Shown here: piece by piece, positions 37,988 to 45,555 of the stretch | Position numbering within the stretch: position 1 is the stretch's first letter | How the letters are laid out: each line of letters begins with the position of its first letter | NCBI RefSeq assembly: GCF_014649695.1 | Contig: NZ_BMTN01000008.1 | Span: 1-64,000 of the forward strand | Direction: 5' to 3' | DNA: 64,000 nt | From: Streptomyces kurssanovii | GTDB lineage: Bacteria; Actinomycetota; Actinomycetes; Streptomycetales; Streptomycetaceae | Notes under the pieces: model-generated | What the model was told of the DNA's origin: nothing | The model's database searches: none | The model's input: the letters and a program-made list of their open reading frames with translations, nothing else | Position numbers and translations under genes: made by a program

Positions 37988-38470
37988 ATGACGGTGGTAC
38001 CGCAGGGCGGAGACGTTTCCCGGGGAGGCGGCGGCGGCTCCGGCACCCTCTACGACGTCCTCGACCTCATTCTCGACCGCGGACTGGTCATCGACGTCTT
38101 CGTGCGCGTGTCCCTGGTCGGCATCGAGATCCTGAAGATCGACGCCCGTGTCGTCGTGGCCAGCGTCGACACGTACCTGCGCTTCGCCGAGGCCTGCAAC
38201 CGCCTCGACCTCGAGTCCGGCAGAAAGGCGCCCGCCCAGCTGACCGACGTCGTCGGCGACACCCTCGAGAGCGGGGCGAAGGGCAAGTCGAAGGGGGCTC
38301 TCGGTGGCGCGATGGAGGCCGTGGCCGATTCCCTGACGGGCGGCGGCAAGAAGAGGCAGGCCGACGACGACCGCGCCGAGCTCGAGGAGGGGACGGACGC
38401 CGAGGAACGGGAACCCGTGGAAGAGCGCAGGTCCACCCGGCGGGCCTCCCGGCGGGAACGGGAAAGGTAA
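37988..38470 (+). CDS. gvpA: Gas vesicle structural protein GvpA
   Basis: Main shell protein of the gas vesicle, 160 residues. The amphipathic helix-strand-strand-helix core is at about 21-76: [19 protein letters not shown], then [20 protein letters not shown]. Classical GvpA is about 70-80 residues; here a Gly-rich N-terminus and an 80-residue charged C-terminal tail are added, as is common in Streptomyces. GAAGGGAGA is upstream. It follows gvpO after 68 bases. Confidence 0.94.
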   Translation: MTVVPQGGDVSRGGGGGSGTLYDVLDLILDRGLVIDVFVRVSLVGIEILKIDARVVVASVDTYLRFAEACNRLDLESGRKAPAQLTDVVGDTLESGAKGKSKGALGGAMEAVADSLTGGGKKRQADDDRAELEEGTDAEEREPVEERRSTRRASRRERER

Positions 38471-38505
38471 GGCGGGCGGGAGTGATCCCGCAGTGAGGAG
38501 CGACC

Positions 38506-39219
38506 ATGGCCGTGTACGTCTACTCGATCACCGCCGAGGATCATCCGGTCCGTCTCGACGGCGTCGAGGGAGTCGGAGAGGAACCGGCCGAACTGCGCAA
38601 GGTGGTCGCCGGGTCACTGTGCGCCGTCGTCAGCGACGCGCCGGACGGACTGCGCCCCAAGCGCCGCGACGTCATGGCGCACCAGGCCGTCCAGGAACGC
38701 CTCATGGCCGACGGCGCGGTGCTGCCCCTGCGCTTCGGGCTGACGGCCCCCGACGACGACGCGGTGCGGGACGCCCTGGAACAGGGATCGGCGCAGTACA
38801 CGCAGCGTATCGAGGCGGTACGGGGGTGCGCCGAGTACAACCTCAAGGCGTCGCAGGACGAGGACGCGATCCTTCGCGAGATCCTGCTCGAGTCCGAGAC
38901 GGCCCGGGAGCTGAACGACCGGATCCGCAGGGGTGAGGCGACGCCCGATATGCCGGTGCAGTTGGGCGAGTTGGTGGCCGGGGAGGTGCAGGCGCGGCAG
39001 GAGGCGCTGGCCTCCGGCGTCATCGAGGCGCTCCGTCCCCACAGCCGCGAGGTGAGCACCGCGCAGCCGACGGGGGAGGACTTCCTCAATGTGTCCTTCC
39101 TGGTGGCCGAGGACCAGGAGGAGCTGTTCCTCGCCACCCAGCTCAGTGTCACCAACCAGTTGGGCGAGGGGTACACGTTCCGGCTCAGCGGACCGCTCCC
39201 TCCCTACAGCTTCGTCTGA
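38506..39219 (+). CDS. gvpF: Gas vesicle protein GvpF (GvpL/GvpF family)
   Basis: A 237-residue GvpL/F family protein. The N-terminal domain MAVYVYSITAEDHP and the segment VLPLRFGLTAPDDDAVRDAL are diagnostic; the C-terminal half ends with FRLSGPLPPYSFV. GvpF contacts GvpA and is part of the assembly nucleus. Follows gvpA after 35 bases on the same strand. Confidence 0.93.
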   Translation: MAVYVYSITAEDHPVRLDGVEGVGEEPAELRKVVAGSLCAVVSDAPDGLRPKRRDVMAHQAVQERLMADGAVLPLRFGLTAPDDDAVRDALEQGSAQYTQRIEAVRGCAEYNLKASQDEDAILREILLESETARELNDRIRRGEATPDMPVQLGELVAGEVQARQEALASGVIEALRPHSREVSTAQPTGEDFLNVSFLVAEDQEELFLATQLSVTNQLGEGYTFRLSGPLPPYSFV

Positions 39220-39233
39220 AGGGCTGATGTGCC

Positions 39234-39485
39234 ATGGGCCTGTTCACCCAGATCGTCACCCTGCCGCTGGCGCCGGTGCGGGGGGTCGTATGGGTCGTGG
39301 ACCGGGTGCGCGAGGCGGCGGAGGAGGAGTACTACGACCCCGCGCCCGTGCATCGCGCGCTGGCCGAGCTGGAGGCCCAGCTCACTTCGGGGGAGATCGA
39401 CGAGGAGACGTTCGACCGGAGGGAGGACGAGCTGCTGGACCGCCTCGAAGAGATCATGGCGTACCGGGCCGACATCGGGCGGTGA
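39234..39485 (+). CDS. gvpG: Gas vesicle protein GvpG
   Basis: An 83-residue GvpG: FTQIVTLPLAPVRGVVWVV at the N-terminus, then a charged helical C-terminus (LEAQLTSGEIDEETFDRRED). It starts 14 bases after gvpF. GvpG belongs to the group of minor proteins needed early in assembly. Confidence 0.92.
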   Translation: MGLFTQIVTLPLAPVRGVVWVVDRVREAAEEEYYDPAPVHRALAELEAQLTSGEIDEETFDRREDELLDRLEEIMAYRADIGR

Positions 39486-39645
39486 CGGCCGGCCGTGCCA
39501 CCGGTCGGGCTCGCGGCAGGGCCGCTGACAGCCGGGCTCCTGATCGGGCTCTCGGAAGCCGGGCCTGGGCAGGGTCTCGGCGGCCGGGCTCCCGGCCGGG
39601 AGGACGCCGTGCACCGCACGCACCGCGAAACGTGAGGTTCCGATC

Positions 39646-40320
39646 GTGACCGAACCACTCGCCAACCGGACCGGCTCCTACCCGTCCCGGGCGGCGCCGG
39701 CGTACGCCCAGGGCTCGTCCTCCTCCAATCTCGCCGACATCCTCGAACGGGTCCTCGACAAGGGCATCGTGATCGCCGGCGACATCCGGATCAATCTTCT
39801 CGACATCGAGCTGCTGACCATCAAACTGCGCCTGCTGGTCGCGTCCGTGGACAAGGCGAAGGAGATGGGGATCGACTGGTGGGAGCACGACCCGTCCCTG
39901 TCGTCCCGGGCGTCGCACGACGGCACGGAGCGGTCCCTCGCCGCGGAGAACCGGCGTCTGCGCGAGGAGATCGAGACGCTGCGGCGCGAAGGCTCGCTGG
40001 CCGGCCGGAACGAAGAGCCCCTGGAGACGCCGCGGCCCGCCGTGGAAGGCCGGGTGCTCGAGGAAGTCGGGGAAAGCCGGGTGCCCGAGGAGCGCCGGGA
40101 AGACAGGGTAGGCGGGGAAGGCAAGCAGGCCCGAGGCCGCGGCGAGGGCAAGGAGCGCGGCGAACGGAGTGAGCGCCGGCAGCCGCCGGAACGTTCCGGC
40201 CGCGATGAACGCCCCGCCGCCCGCCGGCGCCGCGAGACCCGCGAACGCCCCGACCGCTCCGACCGCCCCGACCGCCCCGACCGCTCCGAACGCCGAGGAA
40301 CTCGCGCCGATGACCGCTGA
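39646..40320 (+). CDS. gvpJ: Gas vesicle protein GvpJ (GvpA-like, extended)
   Basis: GvpA-related minor protein, 224 residues. The core ILERVLDKGIVIAGDIRI, NLLDIELLTIKLRLLVASVD and WWEHDPSL is GvpJ-like. The C-terminal ~130 residues are highly charged and end in an (Asp-Arg-Pro/Ser)n repeat coded by near-identical 9-base units (about 40249-40290). GTG at 39646 has GAGG ten bases upstream. The 160-base gap after gvpG holds no gene; in the arrangement I recall for S. coelicolor, gvpY and gvpZ lie there. Confidence 0.88.
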   Translation: MTEPLANRTGSYPSRAAPAYAQGSSSSNLADILERVLDKGIVIAGDIRINLLDIELLTIKLRLLVASVDKAKEMGIDWWEHDPSLSSRASHDGTERSLAAENRRLREEIETLRREGSLAGRNEEPLETPRPAVEGRVLEEVGESRVPEERREDRVGGEGKQARGRGEGKERGERSERRQPPERSGRDERPAARRRRETRERPDRSDRPDRPDRSERRGTRADDR

Positions 40321-41302
40321 GGAAACGACTCCTGGGACGACCGCCGCCGAGGGCCTTCCGCACGGCGGCGATGCCGTCACCTACGTCTACGCCGTCGCCC
40401 GCGACTCGGCCGCGCTGCGGGAGGCCGCGGCGGAGCTGGCGGGCGTGGGCGGCGCCGCGGTGCGTGTCGTCGCGGGAACGGACGGCCACGGCGACAGCTC
40501 CGGCCCCGGCCGGGGCTCCCGCTCCGGCTCCGGCTCCGGCCAGGAAGGACCCGACGAGCCCGGGCAGGTGGCTTTCGTCGCGAGTTCGGTGAGCGCGCGG
40601 GACTTCGACGAGGACGCCCTGCGGCGCCACCTTGAGGACCTCGAGTGGCTGGAGGCGGTCGCGCGTGCCCACCACGGTGTGATCGAGATGCTCGCCGGGG
40701 CGACGACCGTGCTGCCGCTGCGGCTCGCGACGGTCTATCTCGACGACGACAGCGCCCGCGAGGCCCTGGACGCCGGCCACGACGGATTCGTACAGCTGCT
40801 GGCGCGGCTCGAGGGACATGTCGAGTGGGGCGTCAAGATCTACGTGGACGCCCCCGCCGAGACCACCGGAGCAGCCACCGCTGACGACGCCCCGGCCCCG
40901 GGGACCGCCGGGGCCGGACTCGGTCCCGGGCGCTCGTACCTCCGCACCCGCAGGGCGCAGCGGAGCAGCCGTGAACGGGCGCACGAGGCGGCACGGACGG
41001 CGGCGGACCGGATCGAGGCAGCGGGCCACGCGTACGCCACGGACCGGGCACGCCACCGGGTCCAGCAGGGCGAACTGGCCGGCTCGAACGGCGAGAACGT
41101 CGTGAACGACGCCTATCTGCTGCGGGAGGACCGTTCACAGGCGTTCCGCGCGGAGGTGGCGCGGGCGGCGGAGGACCTGCCCGGAGTACGGGTCGAGATC
41201 ACCGGTCCCTGGGTGCCCTACTCCTTCACGACGCCACCCGACGGCATGTCCGAGGCATCGGGCACGTCCGACGCGTCGAGCGCCGAGGGCCGACCGTTGT
41301 GA
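40310..41302 (+). CDS. gvpL: Gas vesicle protein GvpL (GvpL/GvpF family)
   Basis: A 330-residue GvpL/F protein. The family start is VTYVYAVARDSAALREAAAE; TTVLPLRLATVYLDDDSARE and EGHVEWGVKIYVDAPAE follow; the end ITGPWVPYSFTTPP matches the family. It differs from the GvpF here by a Gly/Ser-rich insertion near residues 60-85 and a Gly/Pro-rich segment near 190-210. ATG 40310 overlaps the end of gvpJ by 11 bases and has GAGGAA upstream; the longer in-frame start at 40169 is inside gvpJ and unlikely. Confidence 0.9.
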   Translation: MTAEETTPGTTAAEGLPHGGDAVTYVYAVARDSAALREAAAELAGVGGAAVRVVAGTDGHGDSSGPGRGSRSGSGSGQEGPDEPGQVAFVASSVSARDFDEDALRRHLEDLEWLEAVARAHHGVIEMLAGATTVLPLRLATVYLDDDSAREALDAGHDGFVQLLARLEGHVEWGVKIYVDAPAETTGAATADDAPAPGTAGAGLGPGRSYLRTRRAQRSSRERAHEAARTAADRIEAAGHAYATDRARHRVQQGELAGSNGENVVNDAYLLREDRSQAFRAEVARAAEDLPGVRVEITGPWVPYSFTTPPDGMSEASGTSDASSAEGRPL

Positions 41303-41541
41303 CCGGGCCCATGACCCCCCGTTACGACGACCCGCTCCCGCAGCGGCAGGTCGCCCTGATCGATCTGCTGGACCGTCTGCTCAGCGGCGGGGTGGTGATC
41401 ACCGGTGATGTGCTGCTCTCCATCGCCGACATCGATCTCGTGCGTGTCTCTCTTCGCGCGCTGATCGTGTCCGTCGACGCGGAGACCAGGCCGCTGTGGG
41501 CGGGGCCGGCACCGGAGGGCGGTCTCCCGGATGTCCGGTGA
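41299..41541 (+). CDS. gvpS: Gas vesicle protein GvpS (GvpA-like)
   Basis: An 80-residue GvpA-family minor protein: QVALIDLLDRLLSGGVVITG, then LLSIADIDLVRVSLRALIVS and VDAETRPLWAG. GTG at 41299 overlaps the gvpL stop (GTGA) and the end overlaps gvpK by 11 bases, so three genes are translationally coupled. Confidence 0.9.
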   Translation: MTGPMTPRYDDPLPQRQVALIDLLDRLLSGGVVITGDVLLSIADIDLVRVSLRALIVSVDAETRPLWAGPAPEGGLPDVR

Positions 41542-42016
41542 CGCCCGCCCCGAGCGGGCCGACCGGGCGGACCGATCCGACCGGGCCGAGCGCCGGGCCG
41601 GCCCTCCCCCGCCCGCCCGACAGCGGCTCGACGAGGTCGCGGACGCGGCCTCCCGCGCCTTCCGGCTGCTCCCGGCCGCCCCGCAGGACGTCCCGGCGAC
41701 AGCGAGCAGGCCGTCCACGCCGGCCCGGAGAATCCGTACCGACCCGGACACCGTCGAACGCGACCTGATGAAACTCGTCCTCACCCTCGTCGAGCTGCTG
41801 CGCCAGCTCATGGAGCGACAGGCACTGCACCGGGTAGACCAGGGCGATCTCACGGAGGAGGAGGAAGAACGGCTGGGGTCGACCCTGCTCCTGCTGCACG
41901 ACCGGATGACCGGCCTGTGCGCCCAGTACGGGCTGACCATGGACGACCTCAACCTCGATCTCGGCCCGCTCGGAACGCTCCTGCCGCCCGGCGACTCCGC
42001 ACGGCCGCCCGACTGA
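41531..42016 (+). CDS. gvpK: Gas vesicle protein GvpK
   Basis: A 161-residue GvpK, last gene of the forward operon. Conserved core: RIRTDPDTVERDLMKLVLTL, then LRQLMERQALHRVDQGDLTE and EERLGSTLLLLHDRM. The N-terminal ~60 residues are charged and Pro/Ala-rich and vary between species. Required for vesicle formation elsewhere. A hairpin follows the stop. Confidence 0.93.
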   Translation: MSGDARPERADRADRSDRAERRAGPPPPARQRLDEVADAASRAFRLLPAAPQDVPATASRPSTPARRIRTDPDTVERDLMKLVLTLVELLRQLMERQALHRVDQGDLTEEEEERLGSTLLLLHDRMTGLCAQYGLTMDDLNLDLGPLGTLLPPGDSARPPD

Positions 42017-42021
42017 CCGCG

Positions 42022-42046
42022 CCCGGCCGGCACCGGCTCGGCCGGG
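42022..42046. terminator. Possible terminator of the gas-vesicle operon
   Basis: CCCGGCCG (42022-42029) pairs with CGGCCGGG (42039-42046) across a 9-base loop between convergent gvpK and the ATPase gene. Confidence 0.5.
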
Positions 42047-42499
42047 TCACGGGGCCGCCGCCCCTGGCAGGTCGAGCTCCACCCGCACGGTCTTCCCGAC
42101 CGGTACGCGGTCCAGCACCTGCCACCGGTCCGCGAGCGCCGCGACGAGCACGAGCCCGCGCCCGGAGTCCGCCAGGTCCGGCGGCGCGGCGACGTGACGC
42201 GGGGGCCGGCGTTCGCCGCGCGTGTCGGACACCTCGATCCGCAGGGCGCCGGGGGTGCGGGTGAGCCGCAACTCGAAGTCCCGCCCCGGCACGCGGCCGT
42301 GCGTCACGGCGTTCGCCGCCAGTTCCGCGACGACGAGCGCGGCCGCGTCGGACGCGTCCGAACCGTGCGGGACGTCCCAGGCCTGGAGCTGGTGCAGGGC
42401 GAGGTGCCGGGCGAGCCGCGCGCCGAGCGGCGTGGAGCTGAAGCGTTGGGTGAACACACGTACGGTGCCTGCCTGTTGAGGCGTGATGGGTGGCTGCAT
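42047..42499 (-). CDS. Anti-sigma-factor-type ATP-binding protein (HATPase_c)
   Basis: A 150-residue stand-alone GHKL ATPase-like domain of the RsbW/SpoIIAB type. The N box is VVAELAANAVTHG; the G1 region is VSDTRGERRP; the G2-like region is LADSGRGLVLVAALADRW; the end is PVGKTVRVELDLPG. Such proteins in Streptomyces sit beside XRE and DUF397 genes, as here, where the XRE gene diverges 165 bases away. It may act as an anti-sigma factor or have another partner. ATG at 42499; no obvious Shine-Dalgarno. Confidence 0.9.
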   Translation of the reverse strand: MQPPITPQQAGTVRVFTQRFSSTPLGARLARHLALHQLQAWDVPHGSDASDAAALVVAELAANAVTHGRVPGRDFELRLTRTPGALRIEVSDTRGERRPPRHVAAPPDLADSGRGLVLVAALADRWQVLDRVPVGKTVRVELDLPGAAAP

Positions 42500-42663
42500 A
42501 CGCCCAACGTCGCTTCCACGTACCGCGTTTCCCCAGATCAGACGCTCGTACGCTGAGTCAGCGTACGGGTACGGACGGTGGACAGTACGGGTAACGGACC
42601 GTGACGATGGCCGTGTTGCGGAGTTGAACGGGCACGGCACACGTACGCGGGAGGTGGCCGCAC

Positions 42664-43518
42664 ATGACGGAGACGGCGGGCGGGGCGGGCGGATCGAACG
42701 GGTCCGCGGCGGAACCGGAGGTGTCCGACAGCCTGAAGGCGTTCGGCGAGGTGGTCAAGGCGTTCCGGAAGCGGGCGCGCCTGACACAGGAGGAGTTCGC
42801 GCCAAGGGTGCGGTACTCGCTCCCCACGGTTGCCTCCATCGAACAGGGCAGGCGCTTCCCGCCGGCGGACTTCGTGGACCGCGCGGAGGAGGTGCTCGAC
42901 GCCTTCGGGACGCTGAGGGGCGCGGCACGGCACCTGTCGCGCCGGCCGGGACTGGCGAGCTGGTTCCGGCAGTGGGCGGGGCTGGAGGCGGAGGCGGTGA
43001 GCCTCTACACGTACGAATGCCGCCTGGTTCCCGGCCTGTTGCAGACGGAGGCGTACGCGCGGACGCTGTTCACCAATCAACTGCCGCCCCTGGGCGACGC
43101 ACAGATCGAGGCACAGCTCGCGGCTCGGCTGGACCGTCAGCGGCTTCTGCGGGACCGGCCGAACACCGCGTACAGCTTCATCCTCGAGGAGCACCTCTTC
43201 CTGCGGCGCACGGGCGGGCGGCAGGTCACGCTGGAGCTGATCGACCACGTCCTGGACCTGGCAGGACTCCGCAACATCGAGGTGCAGATCATGCCGGTGA
43301 CTCGGGAGGAACACGCCGGACTGGACGGCCCCATGCAACTACTGGAGACGCCGGACAATCACTGGCTCGGCTACTGCGAGGGACAGAAGAGCAGCCAGTT
43401 CATCTCCGACCGGAAAGTGGTCAGCGAGCTCCAAATGCGGTATGCCAGGATGCGATCACAGGCTCTCACCCTGCACGACTCCCTGAGCCTGTTGCGGCAG
43501 ATGCGAGGAGCGGCATGA
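42664..43518 (+). CDS. XRE-family transcriptional regulator with DUF5753
   Basis: A 284-residue DNA-binding protein. The helix-turn-helix is at about 23-75 (FGEVVKAFRKRARLTQEEFA, then LPTVASIEQGRRFPP). The C-terminal DUF5753 follows: ASWFRQWAGLEAEAVSLYTY, LVPGLLQTEAYARTLF and YSFILEEHLFLRR. The ATG at 42664 follows GGGAGGTGGCC. DUF397 is coupled directly behind by ATGA. This regulator-DUF397-ATPase trio occurs in many copies per Streptomyces genome and is linked to development and antibiotic control. Confidence 0.93.
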   Translation: MTETAGGAGGSNGSAAEPEVSDSLKAFGEVVKAFRKRARLTQEEFAPRVRYSLPTVASIEQGRRFPPADFVDRAEEVLDAFGTLRGAARHLSRRPGLASWFRQWAGLEAEAVSLYTYECRLVPGLLQTEAYARTLFTNQLPPLGDAQIEAQLAARLDRQRLLRDRPNTAYSFILEEHLFLRRTGGRQVTLELIDHVLDLAGLRNIEVQIMPVTREEHAGLDGPMQLLETPDNHWLGYCEGQKSSQFISDRKVVSELQMRYARMRSQALTLHDSLSLLRQMRGAA

Positions 43519-43760
43519 GTACCCCCGAACTGGCCTGGTTCAAGAGCAGCTACAGCGGCGGCGACGGCGACTCCTGCGTCGAAGTCGCCCTGTCCTGGCA
43601 CAAGTCCAGCTACAGCAGCGGCTCCGGCGACGACTGCGTCGAGGTCGCGGCCTGCCCCACCACCGTCCACGTCCGGGACTCCAAGGTCACCGACGGCCCC
43701 CGGCTCGCTCTCTCCCCCGGCTCCTGGACGGGCTTCGTCGCGTTCGCCGCCGAGGACTGA
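43515..43760 (+). CDS. DUF397 protein with doubled motif
   Basis: An 81-residue protein whose N-terminus carries two copies of the DUF397 signature: WFKSSYSGGDGDSCVEVA and WHKSSYSSGSGDDCVEVA, followed by the single C-terminal part VHVRDSKVTDGPRLALSPGS. A usual DUF397 has one such start, so this looks like an internal duplication. Its ATG overlaps the XRE stop. DUF397 proteins are thought to work with the upstream regulator. Confidence 0.9.
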   Translation: MSTPELAWFKSSYSGGDGDSCVEVALSWHKSSYSSGSGDDCVEVAACPTTVHVRDSKVTDGPRLALSPGSWTGFVAFAAED

Positions 43761-43830
43761 CCTCGCTGTCAGTGGTGCCTCCTATCGTGGTGGTCGTAGG
43801 GAGATCACGGCACAGCACCACGGGGGAACC

Positions 43831-44988
43831 ATGTCCGCGACCACCAGCGTCAGCGTGCCCGCGCACGCGCTCCATCCGTCCGTCACGCACGAGGCGACCC
43901 GGCTCCGGCTGACCGGCCCCGGTCTGCCCGCGGACCACGGGCTGATGCGCTTCGCCCCGCTGGCCCGGGCGGGCGCGGTGCCCGTGCCGGATCTGCTGGC
44001 CGAGGGGGCGGACCGGGCCGAGCTCGATCCGTACATCGCGGGCCTTGTGCTGATCGGCCACCTCCGGAGCGAGGACGACGACGCCCAGGAGATCGTCCTC
44101 GACGGCACCACGGGCCACGTCTTCACCATGTATCTCTTCGAGGATTCCCCCCGTCTGATCGACGTGATCCCGCTCGCGCCGTCGGTCGACGCGCTGGCCC
44201 GGTTCCTCGCGCACGTGGATGACTTCCGGGCGTTGCGGGGCCAGTTCGCCGTTCTCGCCGGCCGGACCGGGCGAGAAGTGGTGGCGGAGGCCGAGCGGCT
44301 GCTGACGGCCGGTTTCACGGAGGAGGACTGGGGTGACGGCGACTGGGGCAGCGCGGGACCACGATCCGGCTGGGACCACGAGATCCCGGCGGTGTGGCGC
44401 ATCGCCTCGACGATACGGCCGCTGTCCCTGATCGCCCGGCCGGGACAGGGCCTGCTGCTGGACCTGCCGGACGGGCTGCTGGACGAGGAGTTCGGGGCGG
44501 AGGAGATGGTCCGCGTCGAGGCCGCCGAGCTGCCCGACGCCCTGACCCACGAGCCGACGCGCCGGTTCCTCACCGAGGTGGGGCTACCGAAGGTGGAGCT
44601 CATGTTCGGCCTCTGGGGCGAAGAGGACCTGCTGCAGACACTGGACGGGACGGACCGGCTGATCAGCCTCGGCAGCCTCGTCCACGACTTCGAGGTCGTG
44701 ATCGACGGCCGCACGGGCCTGCTCTCGTACCACGAGTACGGCGCCGACACGACGACTCCGGTGAACGCCGACATATCGACGCTGGCGTTCACGGTGTGGA
44801 TGTACAGCCGGGAGCAACGGCTCGACCGGGAGCACGACTTCACTCAGGACTTCTACTACCAGCTCGCCGACACCATGGTCGAGGTCCTCGCGTCGGTCGA
44901 CCCGGTGGCCTGCCTGCCGGCGAAGGACGCCGACGACTACCGCTACTGGCCGGAGGTGTTCCACGACGAAGCCGGCGGCGTGCTCTGA
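43831..44988 (+). CDS. Tandem SUKH-4-type immunity protein
   Basis: A 385-residue protein with two SUKH-4-like units: residues of about 10-140 (THEATRLRLTGPGLP, then LVLIGHLRSEDDDAQEIVLD) and about 225-375 (THEPTRRFLTEVGLPKVEL, LISLGSLVHDFEVVIDG, STLAFTVWMYSREQ). SUKH-4 proteins are immunity factors against nucleic-acid deaminase and other polymorphic toxins in actinobacteria. No toxin, ESX or other secretion gene is next to it, so it may be an orphan immunity gene. CACGGGGGAACC precedes the ATG. Confidence 0.78.
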   Translation: MSATTSVSVPAHALHPSVTHEATRLRLTGPGLPADHGLMRFAPLARAGAVPVPDLLAEGADRAELDPYIAGLVLIGHLRSEDDDAQEIVLDGTTGHVFTMYLFEDSPRLIDVIPLAPSVDALARFLAHVDDFRALRGQFAVLAGRTGREVVAEAERLLTAGFTEEDWGDGDWGSAGPRSGWDHEIPAVWRIASTIRPLSLIARPGQGLLLDLPDGLLDEEFGAEEMVRVEAAELPDALTHEPTRRFLTEVGLPKVELMFGLWGEEDLLQTLDGTDRLISLGSLVHDFEVVIDGRTGLLSYHEYGADTTTPVNADISTLAFTVWMYSREQRLDREHDFTQDFYYQLADTMVEVLASVDPVACLPAKDADDYRYWPEVFHDEAGGVL

Positions 44989-45036
44989 TACCCCACAGCG
45001 CCAGCGCGGGGGAATCGTGCGCGCCGGCTGACCGGA

Positions 45037-45438
45037 TCAGGCGGGCGGCGCAAGCGCGAAGCGCACGCAGACGATGGCCGTCCCGTCGTCGACGGCCTGG
45101 CCGACGCTCTCCCAGTAGGCGATGTGCCCGGCACGCCACTCCGCGAGATCGGCGTCCTCCTCGCCCTCCGCCCGGGCGAAGTCCCAGGGGACGGAGCCCA
45201 GCGGCGTGATGTCCACGGATTCCACGACCACTTCGGTCACCCGCTGCCCGTCACTGCCGACCAGGACCAGCCGCTCCCCCACCGTCTCCGGCTCCTCGCC
45301 CTCGGCCCGGTAGTCGGCGTCCAGCAGCCCCGCCGTGGCCCGCTTCTGCCCCGCGAGTACCAACGCGTTGAGCCGGTCCCGCAGTTCACCGGGGACGCCG
45401 AGGTCCAGCGTCCGCAGTCCGTCGATACGTGGCCACAT
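45037..45438 (-). CDS. ASCH-domain protein
   Basis: A 133-residue ASCH-fold protein, predicted to bind RNA and possibly to act as an RNA-processing or amidohydrolase enzyme (YqfB-like). Conserved features: DRLNALVLAGQKRATAGLLD at the N-terminus with the Gly-x-Lys-x-Ala-Thr motif, GERLVLVGSDGQRVTEVVVE in the barrel and AYWESVGQAVDDGTAIVCVR at the end. ATG at 45438 gives the compact domain; GTG at 45444 is a near alternative. Confidence 0.85.
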   Translation of the reverse strand: MWPRIDGLRTLDLGVPGELRDRLNALVLAGQKRATAGLLDADYRAEGEEPETVGERLVLVGSDGQRVTEVVVESVDITPLGSVPWDFARAEGEEDADLAEWRAGHIAYWESVGQAVDDGTAIVCVRFALAPPA

Positions 45439-45555
45439 GATCACGATGCTAGCGCCGCCTCCGCCGGCCCGGCCGTCGGCGCCTGTTCCCGCCCACGCAC
45501 CCGCGCGTCCGGTCCGCCGCCGCCCCGGCGGACGGCCGTCACGCCCCTCGGAGTC

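Noticed and set aside
40169-40309. Longer N-terminus for GvpL starting at 40169
   Set aside because: The extension is a shadow of the gvpJ 3' end; ATG at 40310 has its own ribosome site.
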